Notes under the pieces: generated by a model
What the model was told of the DNA's origin: nothing
Databases searched by the model: none
Seen by the model: only the letters and a program-made list of their open reading frames with translations
Shown: in pieces, positions 47,488-59,800 of the stretch
How positions within the stretch are numbered: position 1 is the first letter of the stretch
Layout of the letters: every line of letters starts with the position of its first letter
Program-made: the position numbers and the translations under genes
Assembly (NCBI GenBank): GCA_021464245.1
Contig: JADCRB010000064.1
Location: forward strand, 1,260,218 to 1,324,217
Length of the DNA: 64,000 nt
Direction of reading: 5' to 3'
Source: Carallia brachiata
Taxonomy: Eukaryota > Streptophyta > Magnoliopsida > Malpighiales > Rhizophoraceae

Positions 47488-48124
47488 TGTGGTATTGTGT
47501 CTTGAATTGTAAAGTCTCATTGGTCAAATTTGGATGGCTAACTCCTACAATATTGAAGACATTGATCATGTGTTAAATGTTTATTTTTCAATGTTAGATT
47601 TGGTCTTATTTGGTTAGCTAACCAACTTTGAATTGGAAATTCAAAGTTTGGTAAGTTTGGCAAGTTTGACAAGTTTGGCAAGTTTGAACAAGATTTGGAG
47701 AATGGCCTAATTGTTGACCTTTTGTGCTTGAAAATTTAGTATATATATGTGTTGGCATCTTCATTTGCTTGGTGTGGGCAACCGAGAGGGATTGAGGGAT
47801 TAAGAACAAAGTTTGTTCTTTTGTTATTTTAAGTCCTGCACTCTCGTGTTTTGTTATTTGGTGTATGTGAGGTTTTGAATTTGTTGTTGCAAAAGGAGTG
47901 AGTGTCAATTTGGGTGTATCGGGCTTTTGGGTATTGTGAGCCTTTAGAGTGACACTGTAATATCTCTCATTTGCTTTGTTAATGAATATTCCCTGCGTGT
48001 CTTCGCCCGTGGACGTAGGCAATAAGCCGAACCACGTAATTCTGTGAGTTCATTTATTTTTTTTTAAGCCTTCTCTATTTTGTTGCGTCTATTTCTCGCG
48101 CTTCCGCTGCCCATCTGCACAACA
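47488..48124 (+). repeat. copia 3' LTR
   Basis: Nearly identical to 45395-46033. Differences include small substitutions and a shorter T/C run near 48056. Confidence 0.92.
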
Positions 48125-48129
48125 TGTAT
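48125..48129. repeat. copia target duplication, right
   Basis: tgtat, a copy of 45390-45394. Confidence 0.85.
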
Positions 48130-50274
48130 CTACCACACAACCTTTATTCTGCTTGTAGGAGTTGATGCTTCACGACATTGAGTGATCTCTGCAAGCATGT
48201 AAACAAAGTATTTACAAATTTTCTCGATTCAAATATGTATTTTAACATTTTGACTAATAATTTGGTACACGTAGGACTTAATTGCAATTGAAATCATAGT
48301 TATAGGACTAAAATGAAAATAAAAACACATGTAGCACTGGATTAAAAAAATCTTAAAAGGTATTAGACTAAAATAATGTTAATCCCGCTAATTTCACCTA
48401 CAGTTTCATTTCACAAGTCATAGATGTGTCTGTAACGACAGCAGAATCCACAACTTCTTGTGGCATTTAAGGGCATGATACCTAAAAAATGCAGCTTGTT
48501 TATGAGCTGCCCAGATTCAGGTATGTTCCTTCGCTGATCTGCACAAAATTCTTATAGTTGCCATTCACACAGCCCACAAGTGTTTCTGTTCTAGCTATAT
48601 TCCAACTTCTCATGATACCACACTGTTTCGCTTTCAAAAGCCTAAAATCCCTCGTAAAATTTGAAGGCTTTGCTTTTCAAATCATACTACTAAGGGACCC
48701 TCTTACCTTCATTCCAGAGCTAAAGTTGCTTTTTCTTTTTCTTTTTCTTTTTCTTTTTTTTTTTTCCCACTATAAAGCAACAGTTATTCTGTTTTACTTT
48801 CGTTTTCACACTTACATTCTACAGTCTGTTTCTCCATTAAAAAGAAACTGTTTACCAAAGAGTCAAAAAGTTTTATAAAGCTGGCAAATTTGAAGCATGC
48901 TGAAGTAACTTTTCCACCCGGAACATCAAATGGAGACTCGCAAAACTATTAAAGTGTGGTTTTCAAAATGAAAAAATGAACTGTAACTCAATTGATACAA
49001 GTCATGATCAAGACCCAAATTTTCAAATTTGAATCTTCGTTAGTACTAATTAACAACGAAAATAAAAGCGAGGAAACCTCAAACCAAGGGTTTAGGAACT
49101 AGTTGACCTGTTAATACTAGAAAAGGATGTCGAGACATATGGATTATTTCTCGAGCAAAATCATAAGAATTTCCCAATAATTCTTGTACAGATCCTCATT
49201 AATCAGCTGAAAAATAATTAGGCAAAATACTACAAATGTCTTACTTAACAGCACCCTAATCCAAGTGCTTCAGCAGGTTGATCCAGTTCCTCTTCTGTCC
49301 GCTCATCAGCGTTGCCTGTCAAGCAGAACGAAATACTATAATTGGAAAGTAGGAAGGCTATGCATAAAAAATATTTACGTTTTTTTTCTTTTTTTTATAT
49401 GTAGTATTGGAAAGAAAGAACAATTAAGCTTACTTATTGATTAAATAAATCAAGTGTAATATCATTTTAAATATCACTACTCACAATGGCAATGAGTTAT
49501 CGTTTTAAGTATTGAAAATTATATATATATATATTTTGGTGGTTATAATTGCTTTAAATATGATAGACAAATCTATTTCATAATACTTAACTTATGTGTA
49601 GAAGATTAATTTGTTCAATTTGTAAGTTAAATTATTTGTATATTGTTTAATTTTAAGGAGAAAAAGAAAGAAATATTAACACTTATGTGATGCAACTGGC
49701 TATGAGCTCAGTTCCAAGTGAGAAATTACTTGTTCAAGTTCCCCTAAGCTTAAATAATGGAAGCAAATGTACATCAGTTTTGCCGGGTCACTGATGACAC
49801 TTACTGGACACCAAGGTTTGCTCCTTATGCACTTAGTATATAAATAATTTAATCTACCTGATCACGATAAATTTACATAATATTGTTGTAAGTTTGTAGG
49901 GTATCATTTTACTTACCTGTTTCTGTAATGACAAAAACAAAAAAGGAAAAAAGAATATAACACGTTCATTGGCCAAAGTAAAATTAAACTAAATTAGCAG
50001 CAAAAAATTTCTATTATTTTAACTTGCACGCCTAATTTTGTTTTGTCCGACTTATTAATCTCGTATGAGCCATTCATGTTTGTACTAAAATTTATAATCA
50101 AATCAATCGATTTTTACTTAGTTAAAAAATTCGTTTGTAATACAAAATCAAAGTGTATGAATTCCATCAAAACCTTTAATAATATTAAATGTAAATTTAA
50201 TCCCACATGATTTTGAGGCTTAGTGCCAAGCCTACCGTACAATCCACTTAATACATCTGATTGGACATCACATA

Positions 50275-50515
50275 CGTTCTGTTTGTTCTTCTAAGAAAAT
50301 ATGAGAAAGTATGATAAATATAATTTACAATCATTTTTTTTTCTTCATCATTTTATTTCTCACATATTTTTTATTTATTTAAATAATTTTTTTAACAACC
50401 TTTGCTTTGACCACTTTTTTTTATTTTCTTTCTAATTATTTTATTTCTTATTAATTGAAACAAATTTTTTTCACAATTTTTTTTTTAATTTGTCACAATT
50501 CGAACACACTGTCGA
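50275..50515 (-). repeat. MITE-like AT-rich repeat, family copy 3
   Basis: T-rich words (ttatttctcacatattttttattta) between 'tctgtttgttcttc' and 'cgaacacactgtc'. The composition mirrors 38456-38770 in the opposite orientation. Confidence 0.35.
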
Positions 50516-50633
50516 GCTGCCTCTGCTTTCTGCTCTGCTATTAAGAAAAAAAAAAACAAAAGGAATCAAAAACGTGCGCGGTTCAATGGTCATTGGCTTG
50601 TTGGGTCCAAAATATCTCAAAGCTCGCCTCTGC

Positions 50634-50639
50634 CACGTG
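50634..50639. promoter_or_regulatory. G-box (CACGTG)
   Basis: The core CACGTG lies in a GC-richer stretch about 480 bases upstream of the small gene at 51122. This placement is typical of a bZIP/bHLH site, but the sequence alone does not show use. Confidence 0.35.
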
Positions 50640-51121
50640 ACCAGAACTGACGGTGCTCGCGAAGTCCAAACTTTTAAAATACCGTTTTCGCCCCGCTGTT
50701 CTTATCCGATCGCCGTCCTCGAATCACAACACTACACGAGTACACGGTCGCATGCCCACAGTAACATCACTAAAATAATAATAATAAAATATAAAAAAAC
50801 AAAAAAGAAATTTAAAAAGAACAACAAATTTTCATTAAAACACAATAAAAAAAATTATATAATAAAAAAAAATTATCAAAAAATCTTTTAAAAATATAAA
50901 TTATTAAATTTATTATACAATAAAAAATAATAATTTTTTATTATTTAATTATATTTATAATTAAAACAGTTATAATAAATTTAATAAATTATATTTTAAA
51001 AATTTTTTCCGTTAATTTCTCGAGTAATATAATAGACCCAACGCAATAATAAAAGGCCTAGCCCCATTGTCCAAACTATCTCTCAGTCTAGCAAGTGAAA
51101 AAAAGAGCTGCGATCGAGAGA

Positions 51122-51382
51122 ATGAAGAACGCAGGGAAGAGCAACAAAGGCAACAACGCCGCCAAGTCCGATGTGAAGAGAGACAGGAAATCGGGAACCG
51201 GGATGAGCGGATCCCCCAAGAAGGGAGGCCACGGAGGTAAGTTCACTTGGGCCGGCGATGGCCGCTACTCCCAGGCCGAGATCGGCTTTGTAAAGGAGAC
51301 CATGGATGTTAAGGATCCCAATTTCGAAGATCCTGAAGAAGAAGAAAAAGAAGAACAAAAACAAGAGGTCCAGACCGTTTGA
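51122..51382 (+). CDS. Small basic/acidic plant protein, function unknown
   Basis: A single open frame of 86 residues from the ATG at 51122 (an in-frame upstream start at 51095 is possible). The N-terminal half is basic (MKNAGKSNKGNN, KRDRKSGTGM). A glycine-rich SPKKGGHGGKFTWAGDG motif follows at about residues 32-48, and the tail is acidic (DPNFEDPEEEEKEE). The KKGG.GGK.TW ... DPN(F/Y) layout is like the low-complexity segment preceding the MA3 repeats in plant PDCD4/MRF translation regulators, and also recalls HABP4/PAI-RBP1-type RNA-binding proteins. No MA3 or other folded domain is present. An AATAAA signal follows at about 51489. Composition and codon use look like a real, expressed small gene. 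An RNA-related role is only a guess. Confidence 0.7.
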   Translation: MKNAGKSNKGNNAAKSDVKRDRKSGTGMSGSPKKGGHGGKFTWAGDGRYSQAEIGFVKETMDVKDPNFEDPEEEEKEEQKQEVQTV

Positions 51383-51928
51383 TTTTCAGCCATCTCGAGA
51401 GATCAGATCATCTAGTCATTTGTTAAATTTGCCGTTGTCTGTAAATATTCTCCTGATGATGTCCTACCTGTCTTTTTGTTTTTTCGCTAATAAAATGACG
51501 ATGCGATGTAGCTTCTGATGGCCTCTTGTTATGCGTTATAGATCGGTGTTCGCTTGTGTTTGCCGATTGTGTAAATACATATGGAAGTAAATGAATAATG
51601 GAATTGACTTAAAAATGTTTCAGACCAAAGAGGCGATAAAGCCTGAAATGTTATTACATCATCGGCCCGATTTTTGTTAGTTCCGACTATTCCTTTTCCG
51701 CCCGCACTTTTGCCTTGGAAGTTGGAAGTATCCAAAAATCCGAATGGCAAAGAAATGAGAACTCTACTTGACAGCCGCGTGGCCAAGGCTGTTTCAGAAT
51801 CATCTGTGGGTGGCCCAGGCCCAATAATTCCACCCAGTTTGTGCCTCAACTAAAGTTTTTTCTAGGCGGAGGCCCAATAATTCCCCAATTTTTTGATCTG
51901 AGAAAACAATCCCCAATTTTGTGCCCCA

Positions 51929-52150
51929 ACTTATATTCCTTCTTGTCACCTTAACCTGCCGATTGATCAAGCAAGTTCTGAGGCGGAGATTCGGGTTGAT
52001 CTTGAGAGACCAGTTGCGGGCTTAATCAGCTTGGATTTCGAGCTATTGAGTTGGGACAGGACTTTTAGCAAAGCTGTCAGGGACTTCAACACGCAAGATG
52101 AGAAAGTTAAGGGGAGTAGATGTCGGGTGGATACCCAGTATTTAGAGGTA
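51929..52150 (+). other. Coding-like fragment, unassigned
   Basis: An open frame without a start reads ...DQASSEAEIRVDLERPVAG, LISLDFELLSWDRTFSKAV and RDFNTQDEKVKG, then runs into a transposon-like repeat at about 52145. Amino-acid make-up and the absence of low complexity suggest a genuine exon fragment. I do not recognise the family. It may be a gene truncated by the neighbouring element. Confidence 0.35.
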
Positions 52151-52775
52151 TCAAAATCTGATCCAATTTGATAGGTTGATCTGAATCTGTCTGAAAAATA
52201 CGATCCGAATCTGCTCCGAAAAATGGCTAAAATTGAAATAACTCAAATCTGAAATAACCCAAAAATCTTAAGTCAAACTCGAATCTAACTCTAACCCGAC
52301 ATCTGACATGAATTTTTTTTTCTTAAAGAAAAAAAAATACAATAAAAAAATTTAGCATATTTTATATTATAAAAAGTATAGATTCTATTATTTTTAATAT
52401 AAATATTAATTATAAATTTTTTTAGAATATTTTGAAATTTTTTATATTATTTTAAATTTCATTTTAATTTTTAGAATATTTTAAAAGAAATTTTTTTAAT
52501 TATTTTTTGATCATATAATTTTCTTTAATTTTAAAGAATTTTTAACAAAATTTTTAAAATTTTTAAAATTTTCAAAATTTTTAATAAAAAAGTCACATTA
52601 TTATTTTTGATGATGTGACCAACCCGTGGATTGATTCAAACTCGAATCGAATCTGAAGTGACTCAACCTAAAATGACTCGAAGATAACTTGACTCATAAA
52701 TAATTTGACCCGAAACGACCCAATCCAAATTCGACTCAATGACCTATTTTGACACAAAAACTGATATTAGTATTT
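52145..52775. mobile_element. Diverged inverted-repeat element (ACCCGAAT type)
   Basis: The left end has 'ggtatcaaaatctgatcc' and the complement of the right end has 'gtgtcaaaataggtcatt', a loose inverted repeat. Both flanks are rich in 'gatccgaatctg/aacccgac'-type words around an AT-rich core. No clear target duplication. Confidence 0.4.
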
Positions 52776-53871
52776 CAAAACACAAGTTAGTATAATATCA
52801 AAAGGATTATGAATGACATAATAATGAAGAATTATTGTGTAACTTGAAATTGTAGCTCAGTCTGATATTTATAGTTGAGTACATACATGTCGACGTCATT
52901 ATTTTGGGATATTCCTAGCAGGGTATTCTTCTAAAAGGTATTCTTCCGCATTGGGCCTATTCTTTGAACTTATTAGGGAGGATTGGTTTGAAATTTCCTT
53001 GACGTTTAAAAACAGATAGTATTAGATGGAGTTAGAGTCAATTTTTATTTTTATCATAAGATAATTTAAGAGCAAGATATTAAAGTTAGTAAAATGATCA
53101 GAGTGTGGTATATCAATTTTCAATGAATCAAAGTTGTGATTACAATCAAATCTTGCAAATATCTGTGTATGTTGTAGTACATGTAGAATACATTTGTCCA
53201 AAAAAAATGAATTCATATGGATCAAAATAAAATAGAAAGTTAATAAGAGTTAAAGTAGAAATTTATAAAATTACATTATAAAATTAATTAAAATTTAAGC
53301 CTGCTTTAGGCTTTTCTTATTATCTAGTGTTCTCGATATCAATTTTAAAATTACTTTATTTATATAATCGATTAAATTTAATTCAAATTAAACTTACTCA
53401 ATGAAAAAAAAAAAGAAGTTTAGTGATAAGTCACCTAAACTCTAGTTTTCGATAAATAATTAGAGCGTCACTCAATCCTCTAATACTGTGTTCACGTAAT
53501 AAAATATAATTAAACGAAGATATTAACAGTAAGCTCTCAGGTTTGCAAGTACCAACATCTCTCTAATCATTTTTTATTTTAGCTCGATTAAAATAAAACA
53601 AATAACGTATTAATTTTCCGGGGGAAAAATGACTTGCTAAAATTCCAAACGTACCCATCCAACGTAAATCCGCGGTTTCACCCAGTCAGAAGCAAAAAGC
53701 TTTCTCACGCAACGGCGCTGTCTTTTGTCTCGGTCCTCGGTCTCCTCTCCGGCACTGGCTTCGCCGGAACGCCTCTCCTCCGGCGGAAAACCGAGGTGAA
53801 TTCCGATGTGCAAATGAATATTAATAACAATCAAAACACACGGCGATAAAGAAAAGGAGGCGGTTTAAAGA

Positions 53872-56800
53872 ATGGGCAACAAGATCGCGCGGACGACGCA
53901 GGTGTCGGCGTCGGAGTACTACCTGCACGACTTGCCGTCGTCGTACAATCTGGTTCTGAAGGAGGTGCTCGGCCGAGGCCGATTCTTCAAGTCGATTCTT
54001 TGCAAGCACGACGAGGGTTTGGTCCTCGTCAAGGTCTATTTCAAGCGTGGCGACCCTATCGACCTCCGGGAACACGAGCGCCGCCTCCAGCACTTAAAGG
54101 ACACTTTTCTTGCCCTAGACCACCGCCACGTCTGGCCCTTCCAGGTCCCAATCTTCTTCTCCTTCTTCTTCTTCTTATTTTTTTCCAGTTTTCCGGTTGC
54201 TATTTACTCGATTTCTGAGAAAACAGGAACGCGTTTTTTGTTAAAGAAAAACGTAGATTTGAGGTTTTAGATTGAGTTCAGTATAATTCTGTAACTCTGC
54301 CAGTAAGGAAATTTGATTTGAAGTGCTGGAATGGGGCAATTTAATCCCATGTATCTTGCTTGATCTGTGCCTTTTTTCGTTATAGGGTAGAATGCTGTTA
54401 AACAATGGGTTGAGTTTTAAGTATAAACTAGGGAGTTCATTGCGCTGTTTGGTTTCTCTGAAGAACACGCGGAGATTTGTAAACCGAGAAAGATGAGATT
54501 AGTGAGGATTTGAGTATGGCTTGGCTGTATAGCAAAAGATGAGTGGGGAAATTGCATTCCTTTAGTCAAAGCTATCTAATAAGCAGACAATCTGGGAAAG
54601 AATGGTACATAGCTTACTTATAACGCTATTTATTGTAATAGTTTCTAACAAGGTAGTGTCCTATTGCAGTTTTGGCAGGAAACTGATAAAGCAGCTTATC
54701 TTGTAAGGCAATATTTCTTCAACAATCTTCATGATCGATTGAGTACTCGTCCCTTCCTTAGCCTTGTGGAGAAAAAATGGTTGGCTTTTCAGGCATGTTT
54801 TGATCTTTCTGCTTCTATTTTTGAGTGATACAATTTTGATGGGTGAAATTTCTTTTGAGTTATCATACATTGGTGCTTGTGCAGTTGCTCATTGCCGTGA
54901 AACAATGCCATGAGAAGGGAATTTGCCATGGTGAGTGAAGTGAGTGCAGAAAAGTTTCCGTTTTGTGAAGATGCTAATCTATGTGACCAGTTTTATTGTC
55001 TTCTTTTGCCTGGCATAGGTGATATTAAGTGCGAGAACGTGTTGGTCACTTCCTGGAATTGGCTGTATCTTGCTGATTTTGCATCATTTAAACCAACTTA
55101 TATCCCTTATGATGATCCTTCAGACTTCTCATTCTTCTTTGACACGGGGGGAAGAAGGCTTTGTTACCTTGCACCGGAGGTTGGCTTTTATTTTATTCTT
55201 CTTTTCTACCAAATGTTTACTAACTTCAAGTGTACTTCCTATTCAAAGGAATTTTCTTAAATTATTCTATTTCAAAGTCAATACTCACGTAAATTAAAAA
55301 AAAAATGTCTCAAAGCATGAGGTTCCCACATTGTGGGGTCTAGGAAGGTTAGATGTATGTAGCCCCTCGTTTTTATAGAGAGGCTATTTTACGACTTGAA
55401 TCTGTGATCTCTAGTCACAATAGAGTAAGCTTACCATTATACTAAGCCCGTCAAGTCAGTACTCACACTGAAAATGCAAAATGCTTTTGTTGAAAAAACA
55501 TTTGAACAAGTGATAGATTGTGAATATGAAGAAATCACCAGTTTTTCAAGCTTTTTATGTACTAAATTTCTAAGAATACATGCTTAATTCAGAGAGCATT
55601 TTTTTTAGTTCTGCTCAATTGTTAATTTCTTGTATCCCCTGTTTTCCCCAATGTAATGATTTCTCAATATATGACAATACATCCTCAAATTTTCAGAGAT
55701 TTTATGAGCATGGGGGTGAGATGCAAGTTGCTCATGATGCTCCATTAAAGCCTTCTATGGACATTTTTGCTGTTGGGTGAGCATTCTGGGTTATCGAAAT
55801 TATATCCTTCTAAGATTCTTTATGTTTGTTTGCAACCCAGCATGGCATTTAAGCTATTGATTAGAAACTCCATGGAATAATCCAGCGAAAAGATGAGTAT
55901 GCATAAATCTTTCATTGGTGAAGTACCATTGCACAGAATGATTGTGGTTAAACATGTAGGTTGTTCTCCAATAATGGATAAATTGGGTCTGTTGATTTCA
56001 CATGACACATATGTTCTCGTGGAAAATATATATTTTTTATTTCTGTGGTGGGCGGTGTTATCTGGCCTGCATTAAATTTCTTGACGACGACAGAGACGTA
56101 AAATCCCACATTTGGGGGGGATATATTGCATCTGCCCTGTTCAGCCTAACATATGGTTGTCTTTGTTCTTTTTTGCGTTGTTTACTTATATAATAATTTT
56201 TTTGCATTTGCTGTGTCTCCATTTAGGTGTGTAATTGCAGAGCTATTTCTCGAGGGTCAGCAATTGTTTGAACTCTCTCAGCTACTTGCTTATCGTAGAG
56301 GACAATATGATCCCAGCCATCATCTTGAAAAGGTTCACTATCTCTCATTGTCTGTCTTTTCAGACCATCTCAATCACAACTCCTAAGTTACTGATCTTTT
56401 CAATCCACACGATTTCTAATAGATACCTGATTCTGGAATCCGCAAGATGATACTTCATATGATCCAGCTGGAACCAGAGGCACGATTTTCGGCTGAAGGC
56501 TACCTGCAAAACTATGCAGCAGTTGTTTTTCCCAGCTATTTCTCACCATTTCTCCATAATTTATACTGTTGCTGGAATCCTATTCATTCTGATATGAGGG
56601 TAGACAATTTTTATATGATCTGCATATGCTGTTTTACTTCTTGCAACACACACATACTTTACTGATTTTTCATTTCCGTTACAGGTTGTTATGTGCCAAA
56701 GTGTTTTCCATGAGATACTAAAGCAAATGATGAGCAGTGGAGCAAGTGAGGAGACAGGCATTGGACTGGATATATCTGTGAATGGCTTGAGTGCTAAACT

Positions 56801-59800
56801 GTCAGAAGACAGGGACCCAAGAAAGGGAGAATCAATGGATAAGGGTTTAGCTAATAGTCGATGCAAACTTCTTGGTGATATTAGTAACCTCCTTGGTGAT
56901 GCAAAACAAGGCAATGATTATAATGATGGAAAGTCAATGCCTGAGAATGCAGCCAACATTGCGTTTTCACGGGATCTTGAGCGACGTGGCATGCAATCTC
57001 CTGGTGAGCTCCTTCAGAATATTTCCAATGCATTTAGGAGGAATGATCACCCCTTTTTGAAAAAGATCACAATGGATGATTTGAGTTCATTGATGTCTGA
57101 GTATGACAGTCAATCAGACACCTTTGGCATACCCTTTTTGCCCTTGCCTGAAGCTAGTATGAAATGTGAAGGTATGGTTCTGATTGCCTCTCTACTTTGT
57201 TCCTGCATACGGAATGTCAAGTTACCTCATTTGAGGAGGGGGGCTATAGTTTTACTCAAGGCTTCTTCATTATATATCGATGATGAAGATCGCTTGCAGC
57301 GCGTGCTACCATATATCATTGCAATGCTTTCAGATCCTGCTGCAATTGTCCGTGCTGCTGCCTTGGAGACTTTGTGTGACATTCTGCCTTTAGTCCGAGA
57401 ATTTCCTCCTAGTGATGCAAAGATTTTCCCTGAGTATATTCTTCCAATGCTTTCCATGCTTCCTGATGACCCTGAGGAAAGCGTGAGAATATGTTATGGA
57501 AGCAATATAGCTAAGTTGGCAATTACTGCATATGGGTTTTTTATTCGTTCTATAAGCTTGAGCGATGCAGGCATGCTTGATGAAAAGAGTTCATCACAGA
57601 AGTCGATGACAAGTGAGGCATCTGGTCAGCTGCAAAGGATAAACAGTGATGCACAGCTCGCACAGCTCAGGAAGTCAATTGCTGAGGTTGTTCAGGAACT
57701 TGTTATGGGTCCAAAACAAACACCAAATATTAGGAGAGCACTACTTCAGGACATTGGCAACCTTTGCTATTTCTTTGGCCAGAGGCAAAGTAATGACTTT
57801 CTGTTACCCATCCTCCCCGCATTTCTTAACGACCGAGATGAACAGCTAAGGGCATTATTCTATGGCAAGATTATATATGTCTGCTTTTTTGTGGGCCAGA
57901 GAAGTGTGGAAGAGTATCTTTTACCCTACATTGAGCAGGCTTTAAGTGATCAGACAGAGGCTGTTATTGTAAATGCATTGGACTGTCTTTCAATTCTGTG
58001 TAGACGGAGCTTCTTGCGGAAGCGGATATTGCTTGAAATGATAGAACGTGCTTTCCCATTGCTATGTTATCCTAGTCAGTGGGTTAGAAGGTCAGCTGTG
58101 AGCTTCATTGCCGCTAGCAGTGAGAACTTGGGTGCAGTAGATTCTTATGTTTTTCTTGCTCCAGTTATACGCCCTTTCCTTCGCAGCCAACCAGCTTCTC
58201 TAGCTTCTGAGAAGTCTTTACTTTTATGTTTAAAGCCTCCTGTCCAAAGACATTTATTTTACCAAGTCCTGGAAAATGCCAGGAGCTCGGATATGTTAGA
58301 AAGACAGAGAAAGATATGGTACAACTCATCAGCGCAATCTAAACAGTTGGACTCTGTGGATTTGCTTGACAATGGAGAACTAAGTTCTATGAATGGTTGG
58401 CCAGACAAGAAACTTAGTCCTGATGGTCAAAAACATGCCCTGGACATATTGGAACGGCCTGAGGATGATGAGGCCAAATTGAGATCTATGGGAATTGTAC
58501 GCAGTGTTACAGGCACAGTTGATGATGGTGATGCTCTAAGCTTAGAAAAACTACAATTCTCTGGATGTTCGTCTCCATATGTTGGCTGTACGCATAGTTT
58601 TGTAAATGATAAATCCTCTGAGGGGATACCAGTGTACTCCTTCAGCATGGACAGGCGGGCAGTAAAAATTCCTCCCACAGCCTCCGATTCGTCATTGCAA
58701 ATGAACTCTCTTGGAATCGGTTCATCATACATGCCTTGGATGGATCCAGTGAGTAAGTCATTTAGCTTGGCAAATTCTGTTCCTGCGCCTAGGCTCGTTT
58801 CAGGCTCATTTTGCATTGGCAGTGGTTCTAAACAATTCTATAGAGTGGTCCATGAACCGGAAAGCAGAGAAACTGATCAAACAGCTTATGTTAGTGGTAA
58901 ACTGCAAGAGATGGGATTATCTGGCACAACAATAGGAAGTTCTTTCACTGTTGAAGATGCTTCTTCTCCGACTGATCCAACAGGGTTGCCATCATTTGTC
59001 CGTTCAACATCAATTCCAGATTCAGGCTGGAGACCTCGTGGAGTTTTGGTTGCACATCTGCAGGAGCATCGTTCTGCAGTCAATGATATTGCAGTTTCAA
59101 ATGATAATAACCTTTTTGTGAGTGCATCTGATGATTCAACAGTTAAGGTGTGGGATTCAAGAAAGTTGGAAAAGGACATATCATTTAGATCAAGATTAAC
59201 CTATCACCTGGAAGGAAGCCGAGCACTATGTGCCACAATGCTCCACAACTCTGCTCAGGTGGTTGTGGGAGCATGTGATGGCATGATACACATGTTCTCT
59301 GTTGACCACCTATCTAGAGGCCTTGGCAATGTTGTTGAGAAGTATTCAGGTATTGCTGATATAAAAAAGAAAGATATCAGGGAGGGTGCAATACTTAGCA
59401 TTCTGAACTACGCTGTTGACAGTGACAGCCAGATCGTTATGTACAGTACCCAAAACTGTGGTATCCATCTTTGGGATATCAGAGCAAATTCAGATTCCTG
59501 GACACTGAAGTCAGTTCCTGAGGAAGGTTATGTGTCTTCTCTGGTGATGAGCCCTTGTGGGAATTGGTTTGTCTCAGGGTCTTCCAGAGGAGTGCTTACA
59601 TTATGGGATCTGAGGTTTCTGATACCTGTGAACTTATGGCAGTATTCTCGTACATGTCCTGTGGAGAAGATGTGCCTTTTTGTTCCCCTACAAACTTTGC
59701 TATTTCCAATTCTGCAAGACCCCTTGTATATGTTGCTGCAGGTTGCAGTGAAGTTTCTCTTTGGAACGCTGAGAATGGGAGCTGTCACCAGGTGTGTCTT

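Larger units (their letters stand above)
45395..48124 (+). mobile_element. Non-autonomous Ty1/copia LTR retrotransposon
   Basis: A complete insertion: two LTRs of about 638 bases (tgtggt...acaaca), a 5-bp target duplication (tgtat), a primer-binding site matching initiator tRNA-Met, and a purine-rich tract before the right LTR. The internal part is only ~1.45 kb and carries gag and protease remains. Integrase, reverse transcriptase and RNase H are missing. By hand count the LTRs differ at about a dozen positions plus a 2-base length change (about 2%), so the insertion is recent. It could move only with help from a relative elsewhere. Confidence 0.93.
48130..51121. other. Intergenic region
   Basis: No confident gene. 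Minus-strand exon-like pieces near 48480-48545 and 49258-49325 have fair splice borders; the second is open to a C-terminal ...EALGLGCC. I could not join them. A repeat lies at 50275-50515. GC-richer promoter-like sequence with a CACGTG box lies at about 50570-50760, followed by very AT-rich DNA up to the next gene. Confidence 0.45.
51383..53871. other. Intergenic region
   Basis: Contains the small gene's 3' flank, a short duplicated 'ggcccaataattcc' block (51809-51885), a coding-like stretch (51929-52150), a diverged inverted-repeat element (52145-52775) and AT-rich DNA. From about 53640 the sequence becomes GC-richer and should be the VPS15 promoter and leader. Confidence 0.5.

Noticed and set aside
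50490..50891. 133-residue open frame on the plus strand
   Set aside because: It covers promoter-like and AT-rich non-coding DNA; the tail is low-complexity lysine/asparagine.
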